From Dyadobacter chenwenxiniae (GTDB taxonomy: Bacteria > Bacteroidota > Bacteroidia > Cytophagales > Spirosomataceae), in contig NZ_CP094997.1 of NCBI RefSeq assembly GCF_022869785.1, positions 744,001-808,000 on the forward strand: a stretch of 64,000 nucleotides of DNA, written 5' to 3'. This document shows positions 16,598-26,269 of this stretch, piece after piece. Under the pieces are notes generated by a model. That model did not search any database, had not been told where the DNA came from, and saw only the letters and a list, made by a program, of their open reading frames with translations. How positions within the stretch are numbered: position 1 is the first letter of the stretch; every line of letters begins with the position of its first letter. Position numbers and translations under genes: made by a program.

Positions 16598-17830
16598 ATG
16601 AGTCGTAAGCAGTATTTTTTCATCATTCTTATCCTGGGCTCCCTGGCCACGGTAAGTCCATTTTCCATAGACATGTATCTTCCTGGTTTCCCGCGCATTG
16701 CGATGGAATTGGGGACCACGATTAACAGGGTTCAGCTTTCGCTGACCAGTTATCTTGTGGGGATCTGTATCGGGCAAGTGCTCTATGGTCCGCTATTGGA
16801 TAGGTTTGGGAGGAAAAAGCCATTGTATGCGGGTTTGGCATTGTACGTGGTGGCATCTTTTGGCTGCGCGCTTACTTCTTCTGTTGACGCATTAATCGTG
16901 ATGCGTTTCTTTCAGGCGATGGGTGGATGTGTTGGCTTGGTTGCCTCGCAGGCGCTGGTCAGCGACCTTTTTCCATCCGATAAACGCGCCGAAGTTTTTT
17001 CGTTGATTACCCTTGTTATTGCCGTTTCGCCAATGATCGCCCCAACCGTTGGAGGTTATGTTACTGCATCGATTTCTTGGCAGTGGATTTTTATCATTTT
17101 AGCAGGAATCGTTTCACTGATTATTGCGGCGATCTACTTTTTCTTGCCGACAGGACGGGAAGCAGATAATTCCGTTTCCCTGCGCCCCAAAGCGGTGATG
17201 AATGGCTTTGCAACGGTTATCAGGCAGCCTCAGTTCCTGATCTATACATTAGCAGGCGGCCTGGCAACAGCTGCTCCGTTTGCTTACATCGCCGGTTCCT
17301 CCGATGTTTTCATGAACATTTATAAGGTTACCGAGCAGCAATACGGATGGATTTTCGCTTTCCTCGCCGTTGCAATGATTGGTTCTACGCAACTGAACCA
17401 TATATTACTGAAAAAATTCAAGAGCGAGCAGATCATTAAGGTGACCTTATTTTACCAGAGCATTGTTGGCGTTCTGCTGATTGCGGGCGTTTATAACAAC
17501 TGGTTCGGACTATACTCGCTGATCGGGATGATGTTCATCTTCCTTACCGGTCAGGGACTTACGGGACCAAACGGCTCTGCATTGTCGCTCGCACCGTTCA
17601 GGAAACACACGGGCAGTGCTTCCGCCTTAATGGGTAGTTGGAGAATGGGTGCCGGGGCAATTATTTCTGCTATTGTGAGCGTTTTACATAACAATACGGC
17701 CTTACCGATGGTGGGCATGATGGCCGCTTGTTCTTTGGGCGGACTCGTAATTCTGCACGCTGGTAATGCGGTTGTCAAGCACCAGGCAAGCAGGAGAGAA
17801 GTGGAAGATGAAGTTTCGGTTCTGCTTTAA
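16598..17830 (+). CDS. Bcr/CflA-family multidrug efflux MFS transporter
   Basis: 410 residues with 12 predicted membrane segments. The family motif between TM2 and TM3 is present (GPLLDRFGRKKPLYAG), and the start TVSPFSIDMYLPGFP with a charged Asp in TM1 is characteristic of the Bcr/CflA drug:H+ antiporters. Substrate is unknown. It converges with the nucleoside hydrolase gene, 6 bp apart. Confidence 0.87.
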   Translation: MSRKQYFFIILILGSLATVSPFSIDMYLPGFPRIAMELGTTINRVQLSLTSYLVGICIGQVLYGPLLDRFGRKKPLYAGLALYVVASFGCALTSSVDALIVMRFFQAMGGCVGLVASQALVSDLFPSDKRAEVFSLITLVIAVSPMIAPTVGGYVTASISWQWIFIILAGIVSLIIAAIYFFLPTGREADNSVSLRPKAVMNGFATVIRQPQFLIYTLAGGLATAAPFAYIAGSSDVFMNIYKVTEQQYGWIFAFLAVAMIGSTQLNHILLKKFKSEQIIKVTLFYQSIVGVLLIAGVYNNWFGLYSLIGMMFIFLTGQGLTGPNGSALSLAPFRKHTGSASALMGSWRMGAGAIISAIVSVLHNNTALPMVGMMAACSLGGLVILHAGNAVVKHQASRREVEDEVSVLL

Positions 17831-17836
17831 AACAAG

Positions 17837-18775
17837 TCAGGGGAGTCGTTTGACAGCCTGATAGATCATTTCCATATAAGCTTCGCGGTTAATGTCATAG
17901 GCGACTTCGGTGTTGGGCTTCCTTTGCAAAGTATTGTAAAAATCAACCACTGTTGCTCCTGTCGTTAGTTCGCCTTTGGTTTCCACATCTACATAGCAAG
18001 GTTTAGTCGCAAACACAGAAGGGTTTATCAGCCAGGCAATTGCACACGGGTCGTGTAATGCTGCGCCTCCTTCAAGTTCCGTGTGGTGCTCGCGGTAATA
18101 CACCGAAAAGAAATCCATCAGATCCGCTGCTGCATTTCCCGATTTGTTGCCAATGGCCCTGAAATGATCTATGTCTTTCTGGTAAACCAGTGCCTTATGC
18201 GTCACATCAAGGCCGCACATGGTAATTGGGATGCCAGAATTGAAAACAATGGCGGCGGCTTCGGGATCACAATAAATGTTAAATTCTGCCAAAGGAGTCA
18301 TATTGCCTCTGAAAATTCCACCACCCATTAATGATATCCTGTCAATTCTATTCTTCAAATCCGGATAAGCCAGTAAGAAGGTAGCAATGTTGGTCAATGG
18401 CCCGGTGGGAACGATTGTAACTCCTTCATTTGCTTCCCTTACAATCTTGGCTATGGCTTCAATGGCTGAACCTTGGGCGGGTTCACGGGTAACCACTGGT
18501 AGAGAGGGTGCATTAAGTCCCGTTTCGCCATGCGCATAGTCGGCAACGATTAAATCCCTGAATAACGGCTTCTCTGCACCCCGATATACCGGAATGTCAG
18601 CTTCAATCAATGTGAGGATTTTTAATGCATTGGAAAGTGTCTTTTCCTGTGTTTGGTTGCCGGCAGAAACCGTAATCGCTTTAATGTCAAACAAATCACA
18701 TCCCACCGCGAGCATCAGCATCAATGCATCGTCATGGCCCGGGTCGCAGTCAATGATTAATGCCCTCTTTTTCAT
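17837..18775 (-). CDS. Nucleoside hydrolase (IunH/RihA family)
   Basis: 312 residues. The calcium-binding N-terminal motif DCDPGHDDALML is at residues 9-20, and the conserved VPTGPLTNIA near residue 120 and CGLDVTHKA near residue 198 are present. It cleaves ribonucleosides into base and ribose. It overlaps the ribokinase gene by 4 bp (ATGA), so the released ribose is probably phosphorylated by that kinase. This is the last gene of a three-gene leftward operon. Confidence 0.92.
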   Translation of the reverse strand: MKKRALIIDCDPGHDDALMLMLAVGCDLFDIKAITVSAGNQTQEKTLSNALKILTLIEADIPVYRGAEKPLFRDLIVADYAHGETGLNAPSLPVVTREPAQGSAIEAIAKIVREANEGVTIVPTGPLTNIATFLLAYPDLKNRIDRISLMGGGIFRGNMTPLAEFNIYCDPEAAAIVFNSGIPITMCGLDVTHKALVYQKDIDHFRAIGNKSGNAAADLMDFFSVYYREHHTELEGGAALHDPCAIAWLINPSVFATKPCYVDVETKGELTTGATVVDFYNTLQRKPNTEVAYDINREAYMEMIYQAVKRLP

Positions 18776-19680
18776 GCTGATTTTTCAATAAGCTCCTGTC
18801 TGTATGGAGCGGAATTTTGTGCACCGGCGCGCGTCACAGATATAGCAGCGGCCCTGCAAGCGAAACGGCATGCTTCGGGCCAGCCCTCTCCCGATGCAAG
18901 GGCGGTAAGTATAGCGCCATTAAACACATCTCCCGCCGCTGTCGTATCCAGTGCTTTTACTTGTTGGGCAGGGATTATTTCTGTGAAATGTTTATTCGAC
19001 AAATAGACGCCTGCACTGCCCAGCGTAATGATAACATGTTCAATGCCAGCCCTGTGAAAATACCCGGCGGCCTTTTGCATAGATTCAGCATTCCCGGGAT
19101 AAATGCCTGTAAGCATCTGTGTTTCGGTTTCGTTAGGGGTGATCAGAAAAACGCCTGCCAGCAACGTTTCATCCAATGAAACTGCTGGCGCCGGATTAAG
19201 AACAACCTTAATGTTTAACTTCCGGCATTTTTCTACAATCCAGGCAGTGGTTTCAAGCGGAATTTCCAGCTGGATCAAAACAAAATCGACGCCTTCGAAA
19301 ATCTGATCCGGGAGATCGGCGGGCAGCAGATTCATGTTCGCGCCGGAAGCTACGACAATCTCGTTTTCACCGTTTGCATTCACCGTAATCTGCGCAATGC
19401 CCGAGGCATACTCGGTTGTTTCCAGCAAATAGTCAATGTCCAGTCCTTCTTTTACAAAACCTTTTTTCGCTTCATGCCCAAAAATATCTTTTCCGATTTT
19501 GGCGACAAAGCGGACATCTGCACCCAGCCTGGCCGCTGCAACGGCCTGATTGGCACCTTTTCCGCCAGCATTCATCAAAAACGTTCCTCCCAGAACCGTT
19601 TCGCCCGGTTTTGGGAATTCGGCCGTTTGCACAACCATATCGGTGTTGGAGCTTCCTATGACAAGGACTTTGTTTTTCAT
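18772..19680 (-). CDS. rbsK: Ribokinase
   Basis: 302 residues of the PfkB family. GGKGANQAVAAARLG near residue 39 and the catalytic DTTAAGDVFNGA near residue 247 (with the base Asp) are both intact. It phosphorylates ribose to ribose 5-phosphate. It is coupled to the nucleoside hydrolase by a 4-bp overlap and preceded by a methyltransferase-like gene 5 bp upstream. Confidence 0.92.
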   Translation of the reverse strand: MKNKVLVIGSSNTDMVVQTAEFPKPGETVLGGTFLMNAGGKGANQAVAAARLGADVRFVAKIGKDIFGHEAKKGFVKEGLDIDYLLETTEYASGIAQITVNANGENEIVVASGANMNLLPADLPDQIFEGVDFVLIQLEIPLETTAWIVEKCRKLNIKVVLNPAPAVSLDETLLAGVFLITPNETETQMLTGIYPGNAESMQKAAGYFHRAGIEHVIITLGSAGVYLSNKHFTEIIPAQQVKALDTTAAGDVFNGAILTALASGEGWPEACRFACRAAAISVTRAGAQNSAPYRQELIEKSA

Positions 19681-19685
19681 TTAGC

Positions 19686-20285
19686 TCATTTTTTCCTGGC
19701 TACTAAAATCCCTAAACCGTGATGCTCGGGATAGTTGTACAGCTTGTGCCCTGTTTTTTTGGCCAGGTCTTTCACTGCCCTGCGCACCTCGGGAAAGCTT
19801 TCCGTGTCATGAAAAATGGTGCAATCGCTGTGCTGTGCCGCCCAAAGGCCACATTCAAAGGTTTCGGCATAATTGTGAACAATGTCCACATGCGCCAAAT
19901 TATAATGTTGATCGTCTCTGGCGATCCAGTCTTTATAATCCGATTTAACAAGTTGAATGTTTGGATAAGAAGCAAGTCGCCGACTCGTTTCCTCGAAGTG
20001 CTCGTTTTTATTAACCGTATGAATGTCGCCCTCAAAGGTGTCAACGCCGGTTACGCTTTTGAAATAATTGGAAAAAACCACGGCAGAATAGCCGAATTCA
20101 ACCCCAAACTCAATGCAACGGTCCCGCTCTAAACCAAATTGGTCAATAATGTCTTCGACAATTTGTTCCAGACCTTTCCACGCGGAAACGATGTCGAGCA
20201 TTTGCCCGGGTTTCCTGAAATGCCTTGGTTTGTACGGCTTAATGTCCTCAATAAAGTTTTCCCTGATGTAAGTCCTCAGTCCCAT
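19686..20285 (-). CDS. Class I SAM-dependent methyltransferase-like protein
   Basis: 199 residues from the ATG at 20285; the open frame extends to a TTG at 20309. The glycine-rich SAM-binding strand reads IEFGVEFGYSAVVF, followed by an acidic residue at the end of strand 2 (GVDTFEGD), as in FkbM- or CmcI-like methyltransferases. A DIVHNYAETF segment follows later. Substrate unknown. It heads the operon with ribokinase and nucleoside hydrolase, but no clear functional link is visible. Confidence 0.7.
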   Translation of the reverse strand: MGLRTYIRENFIEDIKPYKPRHFRKPGQMLDIVSAWKGLEQIVEDIIDQFGLERDRCIEFGVEFGYSAVVFSNYFKSVTGVDTFEGDIHTVNKNEHFEETSRRLASYPNIQLVKSDYKDWIARDDQHYNLAHVDIVHNYAETFECGLWAAQHSDCTIFHDTESFPEVRRAVKDLAKKTGHKLYNYPEHHGLGILVARKK

Positions 20286-20433
20286 CGCTGTTGATTTGTA
20301 TAAATGCAAACCTATAACAAATAATTAAAACCCCCGAACACTGATTTTAATCGTATAAATCCGATCTTTAAAGAATCCGTTATGATGTATAAAAGCCGGC
20401 AAAGTTGTTTGGCTTCCGCAAAACTATGAGACT

Positions 20434-22206
20434 ATGTTAAAACTTCTTGTGTTCTTTATCTTCTTAGGTGCCATTATGCAGTCCTGTCAACAAAAACCCG
20501 GAAAAGATGAGGCTTCAACGCCTGTTAAGGACGTTTTTGCCAGCTATTATGAGGAGCGTCTTGCATTGTTTCCGCTCGAAGCTACAATGAATGGCGACAA
20601 TCGTTACAACGACAAGATGTCGGACGATCTCACACAGGCAGGCAAATTGAAGGCTGAAACATTCTTCAAAAAATACCAGTCCGAACTGGCGAAATACGAC
20701 AGGGAAAAACTCACGGAAGAAGAGAAAACCAGCTGGGACCTGCTGCAATGGGAATGTAACATTAATCTCGAAGGGTTAAAATTCCCTACGGAGCTAATGC
20801 CTTTGAACCAGATATTTTCGACGCATTTAATGATCGGGCAGATGGCCAGTGGCGGAAGCCTGCAGCCATTCAAGACGGTTAAGGACTATGAAAATTGGTT
20901 GAAACGGGTGGATGGTTTCGTTGTGTGGTGCGATACGGCTGTTGTGAATATGAGAAGGGGGATGAAGGAAGGATATATTTTACCAAAACCACTGATTAAA
21001 AAAATGATCCCACAGCTGGCTGATATGGATCATGGCCCAGTTAAGGAGCACCTTTTTTATTCGCCTGCTAAAAATTTTCCAGAAGAATTTTCTGATGATG
21101 AAAAGGCCCGCTTTGAAAAAGAATATGCAGCCATGGTGGAAGGAAAAATTATCCCGACATTTAAAAAGCTGCATAATTTTGTAGAAAAGGAGTATTTGCC
21201 CGCAGGAAGAAGCACGCATGGTTTCGATGCGCTGCCAAATGGAAAAGCACTTTATGATTATTATATCAAATACTTCACTACAACGGAAATGAACGCCGAT
21301 CAGATCCACCAGATCGGCATCAATGAGGTTGCGCGAATTTCCGGCGAAATGGAAAAAGTGAAGGAGCAAGTGGGTTACAAAGGTGATCTCAAATCGTTTT
21401 TCAATGCAGTAAGGGAAGACAAGAAATTAATGCCTTTTACCAACCCCGAAGAAGTGATCGTGCATTTCAATAAGATTCATGAGACGATGAAGCCGAATCT
21501 TCAAAAGCTTTTTGAATTAACCCCAAAAACAAAGTTCGAAGTGCGCAGGACGGAGGCATTCAGGGAAGCGTCGGCGGCAGCGGAATATAACCCGGGGCTG
21601 GCGGATGGTTCAAGACCGGGCGTTTTTTATGTTCCGGTTCCTGATGTAAAGAAATACAATGTTGTATCAGATGAAAGTCTTTTTTTGCATGAAGCGATCC
21701 CAGGCCACCATTACCAGATTTCTTTACAGCAAGAAAATAAAAGCCTGCCCGATTTTCGTAAAAACCTCTGGTACAGTGCTTATGGAGAGGGTTGGGCGCT
21801 GTATTCCGAGTCGCTTGGCAAAGAACTCGGCCTTTACACCGATCCCTATCAGTATTTTGGAATGCTAAGCGGCGAAATGCATCGCGCTATCCGGCTTGTT
21901 GTTGACACAGGCCTGCATTCAAAAGGGTGGACACGTGAGCAGGCCATTCAATATTCGCTGGATCATGAAGCTGAGTCGGAAGAGAGCATTATTGCTGAAA
22001 TTGAAAGATACATGGCTGGTGGCGGACAAGCGCTCTCCTACAAAATAGGTCAGTTGAAAATAAGGGAGTTGAGAACGAAGGCAGAAAAAGAATTAGGTTC
22101 AAAATTTGATATCAAAGACTTTCACAAGTTGGTGCTCGAATCAGGCTGTGTGCCCCTGAAACTGCTTGAAGACAAAACAAACGCCTGGATCGGTGCAAAA
22201 AAATAG
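20434..22206 (+). CDS. DUF885 zinc peptidase lipoprotein
   Basis: 590 residues. It starts with a lipoprotein signal (lipobox IMQSC, Cys18) and carries the DUF885 zinc motif HEAIPGHH at about residue 419, followed by a Glu-rich GEGWALYSE ligand helix. The family are gluzincin-like metallopeptidases anchored in the envelope. Length is typical. It is a single gene with a long upstream gap (20286-20433) that probably holds divergent promoters. Confidence 0.88.
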   Translation: MLKLLVFFIFLGAIMQSCQQKPGKDEASTPVKDVFASYYEERLALFPLEATMNGDNRYNDKMSDDLTQAGKLKAETFFKKYQSELAKYDREKLTEEEKTSWDLLQWECNINLEGLKFPTELMPLNQIFSTHLMIGQMASGGSLQPFKTVKDYENWLKRVDGFVVWCDTAVVNMRRGMKEGYILPKPLIKKMIPQLADMDHGPVKEHLFYSPAKNFPEEFSDDEKARFEKEYAAMVEGKIIPTFKKLHNFVEKEYLPAGRSTHGFDALPNGKALYDYYIKYFTTTEMNADQIHQIGINEVARISGEMEKVKEQVGYKGDLKSFFNAVREDKKLMPFTNPEEVIVHFNKIHETMKPNLQKLFELTPKTKFEVRRTEAFREASAAAEYNPGLADGSRPGVFYVPVPDVKKYNVVSDESLFLHEAIPGHHYQISLQQENKSLPDFRKNLWYSAYGEGWALYSESLGKELGLYTDPYQYFGMLSGEMHRAIRLVVDTGLHSKGWTREQAIQYSLDHEAESEESIIAEIERYMAGGGQALSYKIGQLKIRELRTKAEKELGSKFDIKDFHKLVLESGCVPLKLLEDKTNAWIGAKK

Positions 22207-22350
22207 TCAGGAAGATAGTGGGAACAGCATAGAGCAGGACAGTTGTCAAATTTGATTTTGACATTATTGTTCCAGCAAAATGTGCATTTTTTTAATTAAT
22301 TAATTATATTATGTAAAAAATGAGCATTTGCTTTCCCTGAACCCACGGTT

Positions 22351-24672
22351 ATGATTTTTAGAGGAAGATTGATTTTGTCCATGCTGCTGGCTGGATCAGC
22401 TATCTGTTTCCAGGCCTGCAACAAATCGTCAGAAAGCACGGCTGTTGAAGAGGAGATTCCGAAGGAAGTCAGTTACAACTTTGACATTCGCCCGATTCTT
22501 TCCGATAAATGCCTGGCCTGTCACGGCCCTGACGCGAATAAACGCGAAGCCGGACTGCGCCTGGATGTTGCCGAAAGTGCATTCAAAGCTTTACAGGAAA
22601 ATCCCAAAGCACATGCACTCGTAGCCGGGAAACCGGAACTTTCAGAAGTTTACCTGCGCATTACGACTGCGGATACCGCGCTTCGCATGCCTCCGACAGG
22701 CTCCAATCTCAAACTTACCCAGCGTGAAGTTGATCTGATAGAAAAATGGATCAAACAGGGTGCGAAATATGAAAAGCACTGGGCTTTCGTTGCGCCAAAA
22801 AAACCAGCTCTGCCGGAGGTTGAACATAAAGATTGGCCAAAGAACGAGATCGATTACTTTATTCTCGACAAACAGGAGCAGAAAGGCCTGGAACCCAATG
22901 AGGAAGCGGATAAAGAGCGACTGCTAAAACGTTTGAGCCTGGATCTGACCGGCCTGCCGCCTACATTGAAAATGATGGACGAATTCATGGCGGACAACAG
23001 TGCCAATGCCTATGAAAAAATGGTCGATCAATTGCTTAAAAATCCCGCATATGGAGAGAAAATGGCTATCCACTGGCTGGATTTGGCGCGTTATGCAGAT
23101 TCGCATGGCTATCAGGACGATGGTTACCGCACGCAATGGCCCTGGCGCGATTGGGTGATCCATGCTTTTAACAAAAACATGCATTATAATGATTTTGTAA
23201 CGTGGCAATTAGCAGGAGATCAATTGCCAAACAGTTCCAAGGAACAACTGTTGGCAACGGGTTTTAACAGAAACCACAAAATCACGGAAGAGGGCGGTGT
23301 AATCCCGGAAGAATACCGCATCATGTACGTGACGGACCGCAATGATCTGTTTGGGAAGGGGTTATTAGGTGTCACTCTGGAATGTGCCCATTGTCATGAC
23401 CATAAATACGATCCATTTTCACAGAAAGAATATTACCAGATGTTCGCCTTTTTTAATAATGTGAAAGAAGAGGGGATTGAATCCGTGATCGGCGGGCCTG
23501 AAACTTACGCCAAGAAGCCGCTCATGGAGATTAGTAATGAGGACGTTAAGAACATTCTCACGTTCGTGAACAAGCCGGATACCAACCGTCTGATTGTGTC
23601 TGTGATGGGCGATCTGGACACGTTGCGGAAAACTTACATTCTTAAAAGAGGCGTTTATGATGCCCCGGGCGATGAAGTGCAACCAGCAACGCCAACGTCC
23701 ATTCTGCCTTTTGACAACAGTTATCCGAAAAACAGGTTAGGGCTTTCCAAATGGCTTTTTGATAAGAAAAACCCTTTGACCTCGCGCGTTTACGTTAACA
23801 TGCTGTGGCAGGAGTTCTTTGGAAAAGGCATTGTCAAAACTTCCGGGGATTTTGGCATGCAGGGCGAGCTTCCCTCGCATCCGGCATTGCTGGATTGGCT
23901 GGCGACCGATTTTATGGATCACGGATGGGATATCAAACGCCTTGTAAAACAAATGGTTACGTCAGCCACTTACAAGCAATCGGCCGTTGTTACCAAAGAG
24001 AAACTAGCCACTGACCCCGACAACATTCTGCTGGCACGCGGCCCTCGTTACCGCATTCATGCAGAATTTATCAAAGACCTCGTGCTGGCCAGCAGCGGCT
24101 TGCTGAACAAAACCATCGGCGGACCCAGTGTGAAGCCGTATCAACCCGCAGGACTCTGGGAAGGCGCCACTTCGGGCCGTGGTTTATTGTCGGTTTACAA
24201 CCAGGATCACGGCGGTGCTTTGTATCGCCGCGGCATGTACACATTGATCAAGAGGACCGTCCCGCCTCCGACGATGAGCATCTTTGACGCGAGTAACCGT
24301 GATTTGTGCGAAGTGAAAAGGCTGAAAACCAACACACCGTTGCAGGCCCTGGTCATGATGAACGACCCGGCTGTGCTGGAAGCTTCGCGCGTGCTGGCAG
24401 CCAAGCTGTTACAGGAAAAAACAGAATCAAAAGACAAGATTATAAAAGCCTTCCGCCTGATTGTCTGCCGCAAGCCAAGTGAAAAGGAGCTGGACGTGCT
24501 GACGGCCTATTACGATAAGCAGATAAAGTCCATAAAGCCGGCAACTGCTGAAAAAATGGTTGCGGTAGGAGAGTATCCATTGACAAAAAACCTGGATAAA
24601 AAGGCGCAGGCAGCATTAATGCGCGTTATTTCCACCATTTATAATCTGGAAGAAACGATAACAAAATCTTAG
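22351..24672 (+). CDS. PSCyt1/DUF1549/DUF1553 (PSD1) lipoprotein
   Basis: 773 residues. A lipoprotein signal peptide (Cys23) is followed by a Planctomycete-type cytochrome c domain with heme motif CLACH at 54-58, then DUF1549 (around 165-370, with LDLARYADSHGY) and DUF1553/PSD1 (around 450-700, with SRVYVNMLWQEFFG). Such proteins are always found with DUF1501 partners, as here, and are believed to take part in extracytoplasmic carbohydrate turnover, but no reaction is firmly established. The next two genes on the same strand complete the set. Confidence 0.88.
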   Translation: MIFRGRLILSMLLAGSAICFQACNKSSESTAVEEEIPKEVSYNFDIRPILSDKCLACHGPDANKREAGLRLDVAESAFKALQENPKAHALVAGKPELSEVYLRITTADTALRMPPTGSNLKLTQREVDLIEKWIKQGAKYEKHWAFVAPKKPALPEVEHKDWPKNEIDYFILDKQEQKGLEPNEEADKERLLKRLSLDLTGLPPTLKMMDEFMADNSANAYEKMVDQLLKNPAYGEKMAIHWLDLARYADSHGYQDDGYRTQWPWRDWVIHAFNKNMHYNDFVTWQLAGDQLPNSSKEQLLATGFNRNHKITEEGGVIPEEYRIMYVTDRNDLFGKGLLGVTLECAHCHDHKYDPFSQKEYYQMFAFFNNVKEEGIESVIGGPETYAKKPLMEISNEDVKNILTFVNKPDTNRLIVSVMGDLDTLRKTYILKRGVYDAPGDEVQPATPTSILPFDNSYPKNRLGLSKWLFDKKNPLTSRVYVNMLWQEFFGKGIVKTSGDFGMQGELPSHPALLDWLATDFMDHGWDIKRLVKQMVTSATYKQSAVVTKEKLATDPDNILLARGPRYRIHAEFIKDLVLASSGLLNKTIGGPSVKPYQPAGLWEGATSGRGLLSVYNQDHGGALYRRGMYTLIKRTVPPPTMSIFDASNRDLCEVKRLKTNTPLQALVMMNDPAVLEASRVLAAKLLQEKTESKDKIIKAFRLIVCRKPSEKELDVLTAYYDKQIKSIKPATAEKMVAVGEYPLTKNLDKKAQAALMRVISTIYNLEETITKS

Positions 24673-24680
24673 GGGCGATC

Positions 24681-24761
24681 GGCCGTCGGCTTTCGGCTGT
24701 CAGGTATTATGTTCACGAGTTTACCAAAATAAGCTAAGCCGGCTGCCGGAAGCCGATAGCC
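24681..24761. repeat. Imperfect inverted repeat between PSD1 and DUF1501 genes
   Basis: The left arm 24681-24701 (GGCCGTCGGCTTTCGGCTGT and on) and the right arm 24738-24761 are near reverse complements built on GGCnnTCGGCTTnCGGC. The GC-rich arms contrast with a plain 36-base middle. It looks like a REP-type palindromic unit and may act as a processing or attenuation hairpin between the two cotranscribed genes. Confidence 0.6.
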
Positions 24762-24769
24762 AACAAATC

Positions 24770-26224
24770 ATGGAAAAGGAAATACTAGAACATGGGTTCA
24801 ATTTTAATAGAAGGCGTTTTTTGTCTTCCATGAGCCTTGGGCTCGGGGGCGTGGCGCTTGGCTCCTTGCTGATGCCAGATCTGTTAAATGGGGGTGGATT
24901 TGAAGACGAGGGTCTGGCCCCGGGGGTTCCGCATTTTGCTCCGAAGGCGAAACGGGTCATTTATTTATTCCAGAATGGCGCCCCGTCGCAACAGGAACTG
25001 TTTGATTACAAGCCCAAACTGCGTGAAATGCTGGGCAAGGAAATACCGCCTTCTGTGCGCGGAACGCAGCGGTTAACCGGTATGACGGCCAATCAGGCGT
25101 CATTTCCGCTGGTCGGATCGTTCGTGGATTTCAAGCAATATGGCGATTCGCGCGCGTGGGTAAGTGATTTGATGCCTTATACAGCCAAGATTGTGAATGA
25201 TCTTTGTTTTGTAAAATCAATGTATACAGAGGCCATCAACCACGATCCCGCGTTGACATTTCTCCAAACGGGTTCGCAGCAGGGCAACCGTCCGAGCATG
25301 GGCTCGTGGCTGAGCTACGGGCTTGGTAATGAGAATAAAAACCTTCCGAATTTCACCGTTTTGCTTTCACGCGGGGTGGGGAATGGTCAGGGAGTTTATT
25401 CCAAATTGTGGTCTAATGGCTTTCTGGATTCCGTGCACCAGGGCGTGCAGTTTAGCAAGGGCGAGGACCCGGTTTTGTATCTGCGTGACCCGGAAGGAAT
25501 GGACCGTCACGACCGACGGGATATGCTCGATAACCTGTCGCAGCTGAATGAGCTTTCTTACCAGGAGTTCGGCGACCCGGAAATAACGGCCAAGATCAAG
25601 CAGTATGAAATGGCTTACCGTATGCAGACTGCCGTGCCGGAAGTGATGGATTTATCCAAAGAATCTGACGACATTATTAAATTATACGGCCCGGAATGTC
25701 TTGTCCCAGGCACTTATGCGGCCAACTGCCTGCTAGCCAGGAAGCTGTCTGAAAATGGTGTGCGCTTTGTGCAGCTTTATCACCAGGGCTGGGACCAGCA
25801 CGGTAACCTGCCTTTTGAAATTACAAAACAGGCGATGGACGTGGACCAGGCATCGGCAGCATTGGTTACCGACCTGAAACAGCGCGGGCTACTCGATGAA
25901 ACGCTGGTGATATGGGGCGGAGAGTTTGGCAGGACCAGTTACACCCAAGGCAAGCTTACAGCTGATAACTATGGCCGCGATCACCATCCAAGATGCTTCA
26001 CGATCTGGATGGCGGGCGGGGGCATTAAGCCGGGAATCGTATATGGCGAAACCGATGAGCTGGGTTACAACATTGCCAAAGATCCTGTGCATGTGCATGA
26101 TTTTCAGGCGACTATCTTGCATCAGCTTGGACTGAACCACGAAAAACTTATTTTCAAACATTTAGGAAGAAGATACAGGCTTACCGACGTTTCCGGAAAA
26201 GTGGTGAAAGACATTATCAGCTAA
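24770..26224 (+). CDS. DUF1501 secreted sulfatase-like protein
   Basis: 484 residues. The N-terminus has a Tat signal (NRRRFLSSMSLGLGG), so the protein is probably exported folded. The body is the DUF1501 family, related in fold to alkaline phosphatase/sulfatase: VIYLFQNGAPSQQELFDYKP, a DQHGNLP segment and VIWGGEFGRTSYTQ with metal-ligand His in GRDHHPRCFT. It is the usual partner of the PSD1 gene just upstream. No modification Cys motif of true sulfatases is seen. Confidence 0.88.
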   Translation: MEKEILEHGFNFNRRRFLSSMSLGLGGVALGSLLMPDLLNGGGFEDEGLAPGVPHFAPKAKRVIYLFQNGAPSQQELFDYKPKLREMLGKEIPPSVRGTQRLTGMTANQASFPLVGSFVDFKQYGDSRAWVSDLMPYTAKIVNDLCFVKSMYTEAINHDPALTFLQTGSQQGNRPSMGSWLSYGLGNENKNLPNFTVLLSRGVGNGQGVYSKLWSNGFLDSVHQGVQFSKGEDPVLYLRDPEGMDRHDRRDMLDNLSQLNELSYQEFGDPEITAKIKQYEMAYRMQTAVPEVMDLSKESDDIIKLYGPECLVPGTYAANCLLARKLSENGVRFVQLYHQGWDQHGNLPFEITKQAMDVDQASAALVTDLKQRGLLDETLVIWGGEFGRTSYTQGKLTADNYGRDHHPRCFTIWMAGGGIKPGIVYGETDELGYNIAKDPVHVHDFQATILHQLGLNHEKLIFKHLGRRYRLTDVSGKVVKDIIS

Positions 26225-26269
26225 ATTGCCTGGCAGTAAACGATTGATCAATTTATCGGCTAAATTTTA

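Noticed and set aside
22244..22263. Inverted repeat TGTCAAA / TTTTGACA downstream of the DUF885 gene
   Set aside because: Short, AT-rich and without a T tract; cannot be separated from chance.
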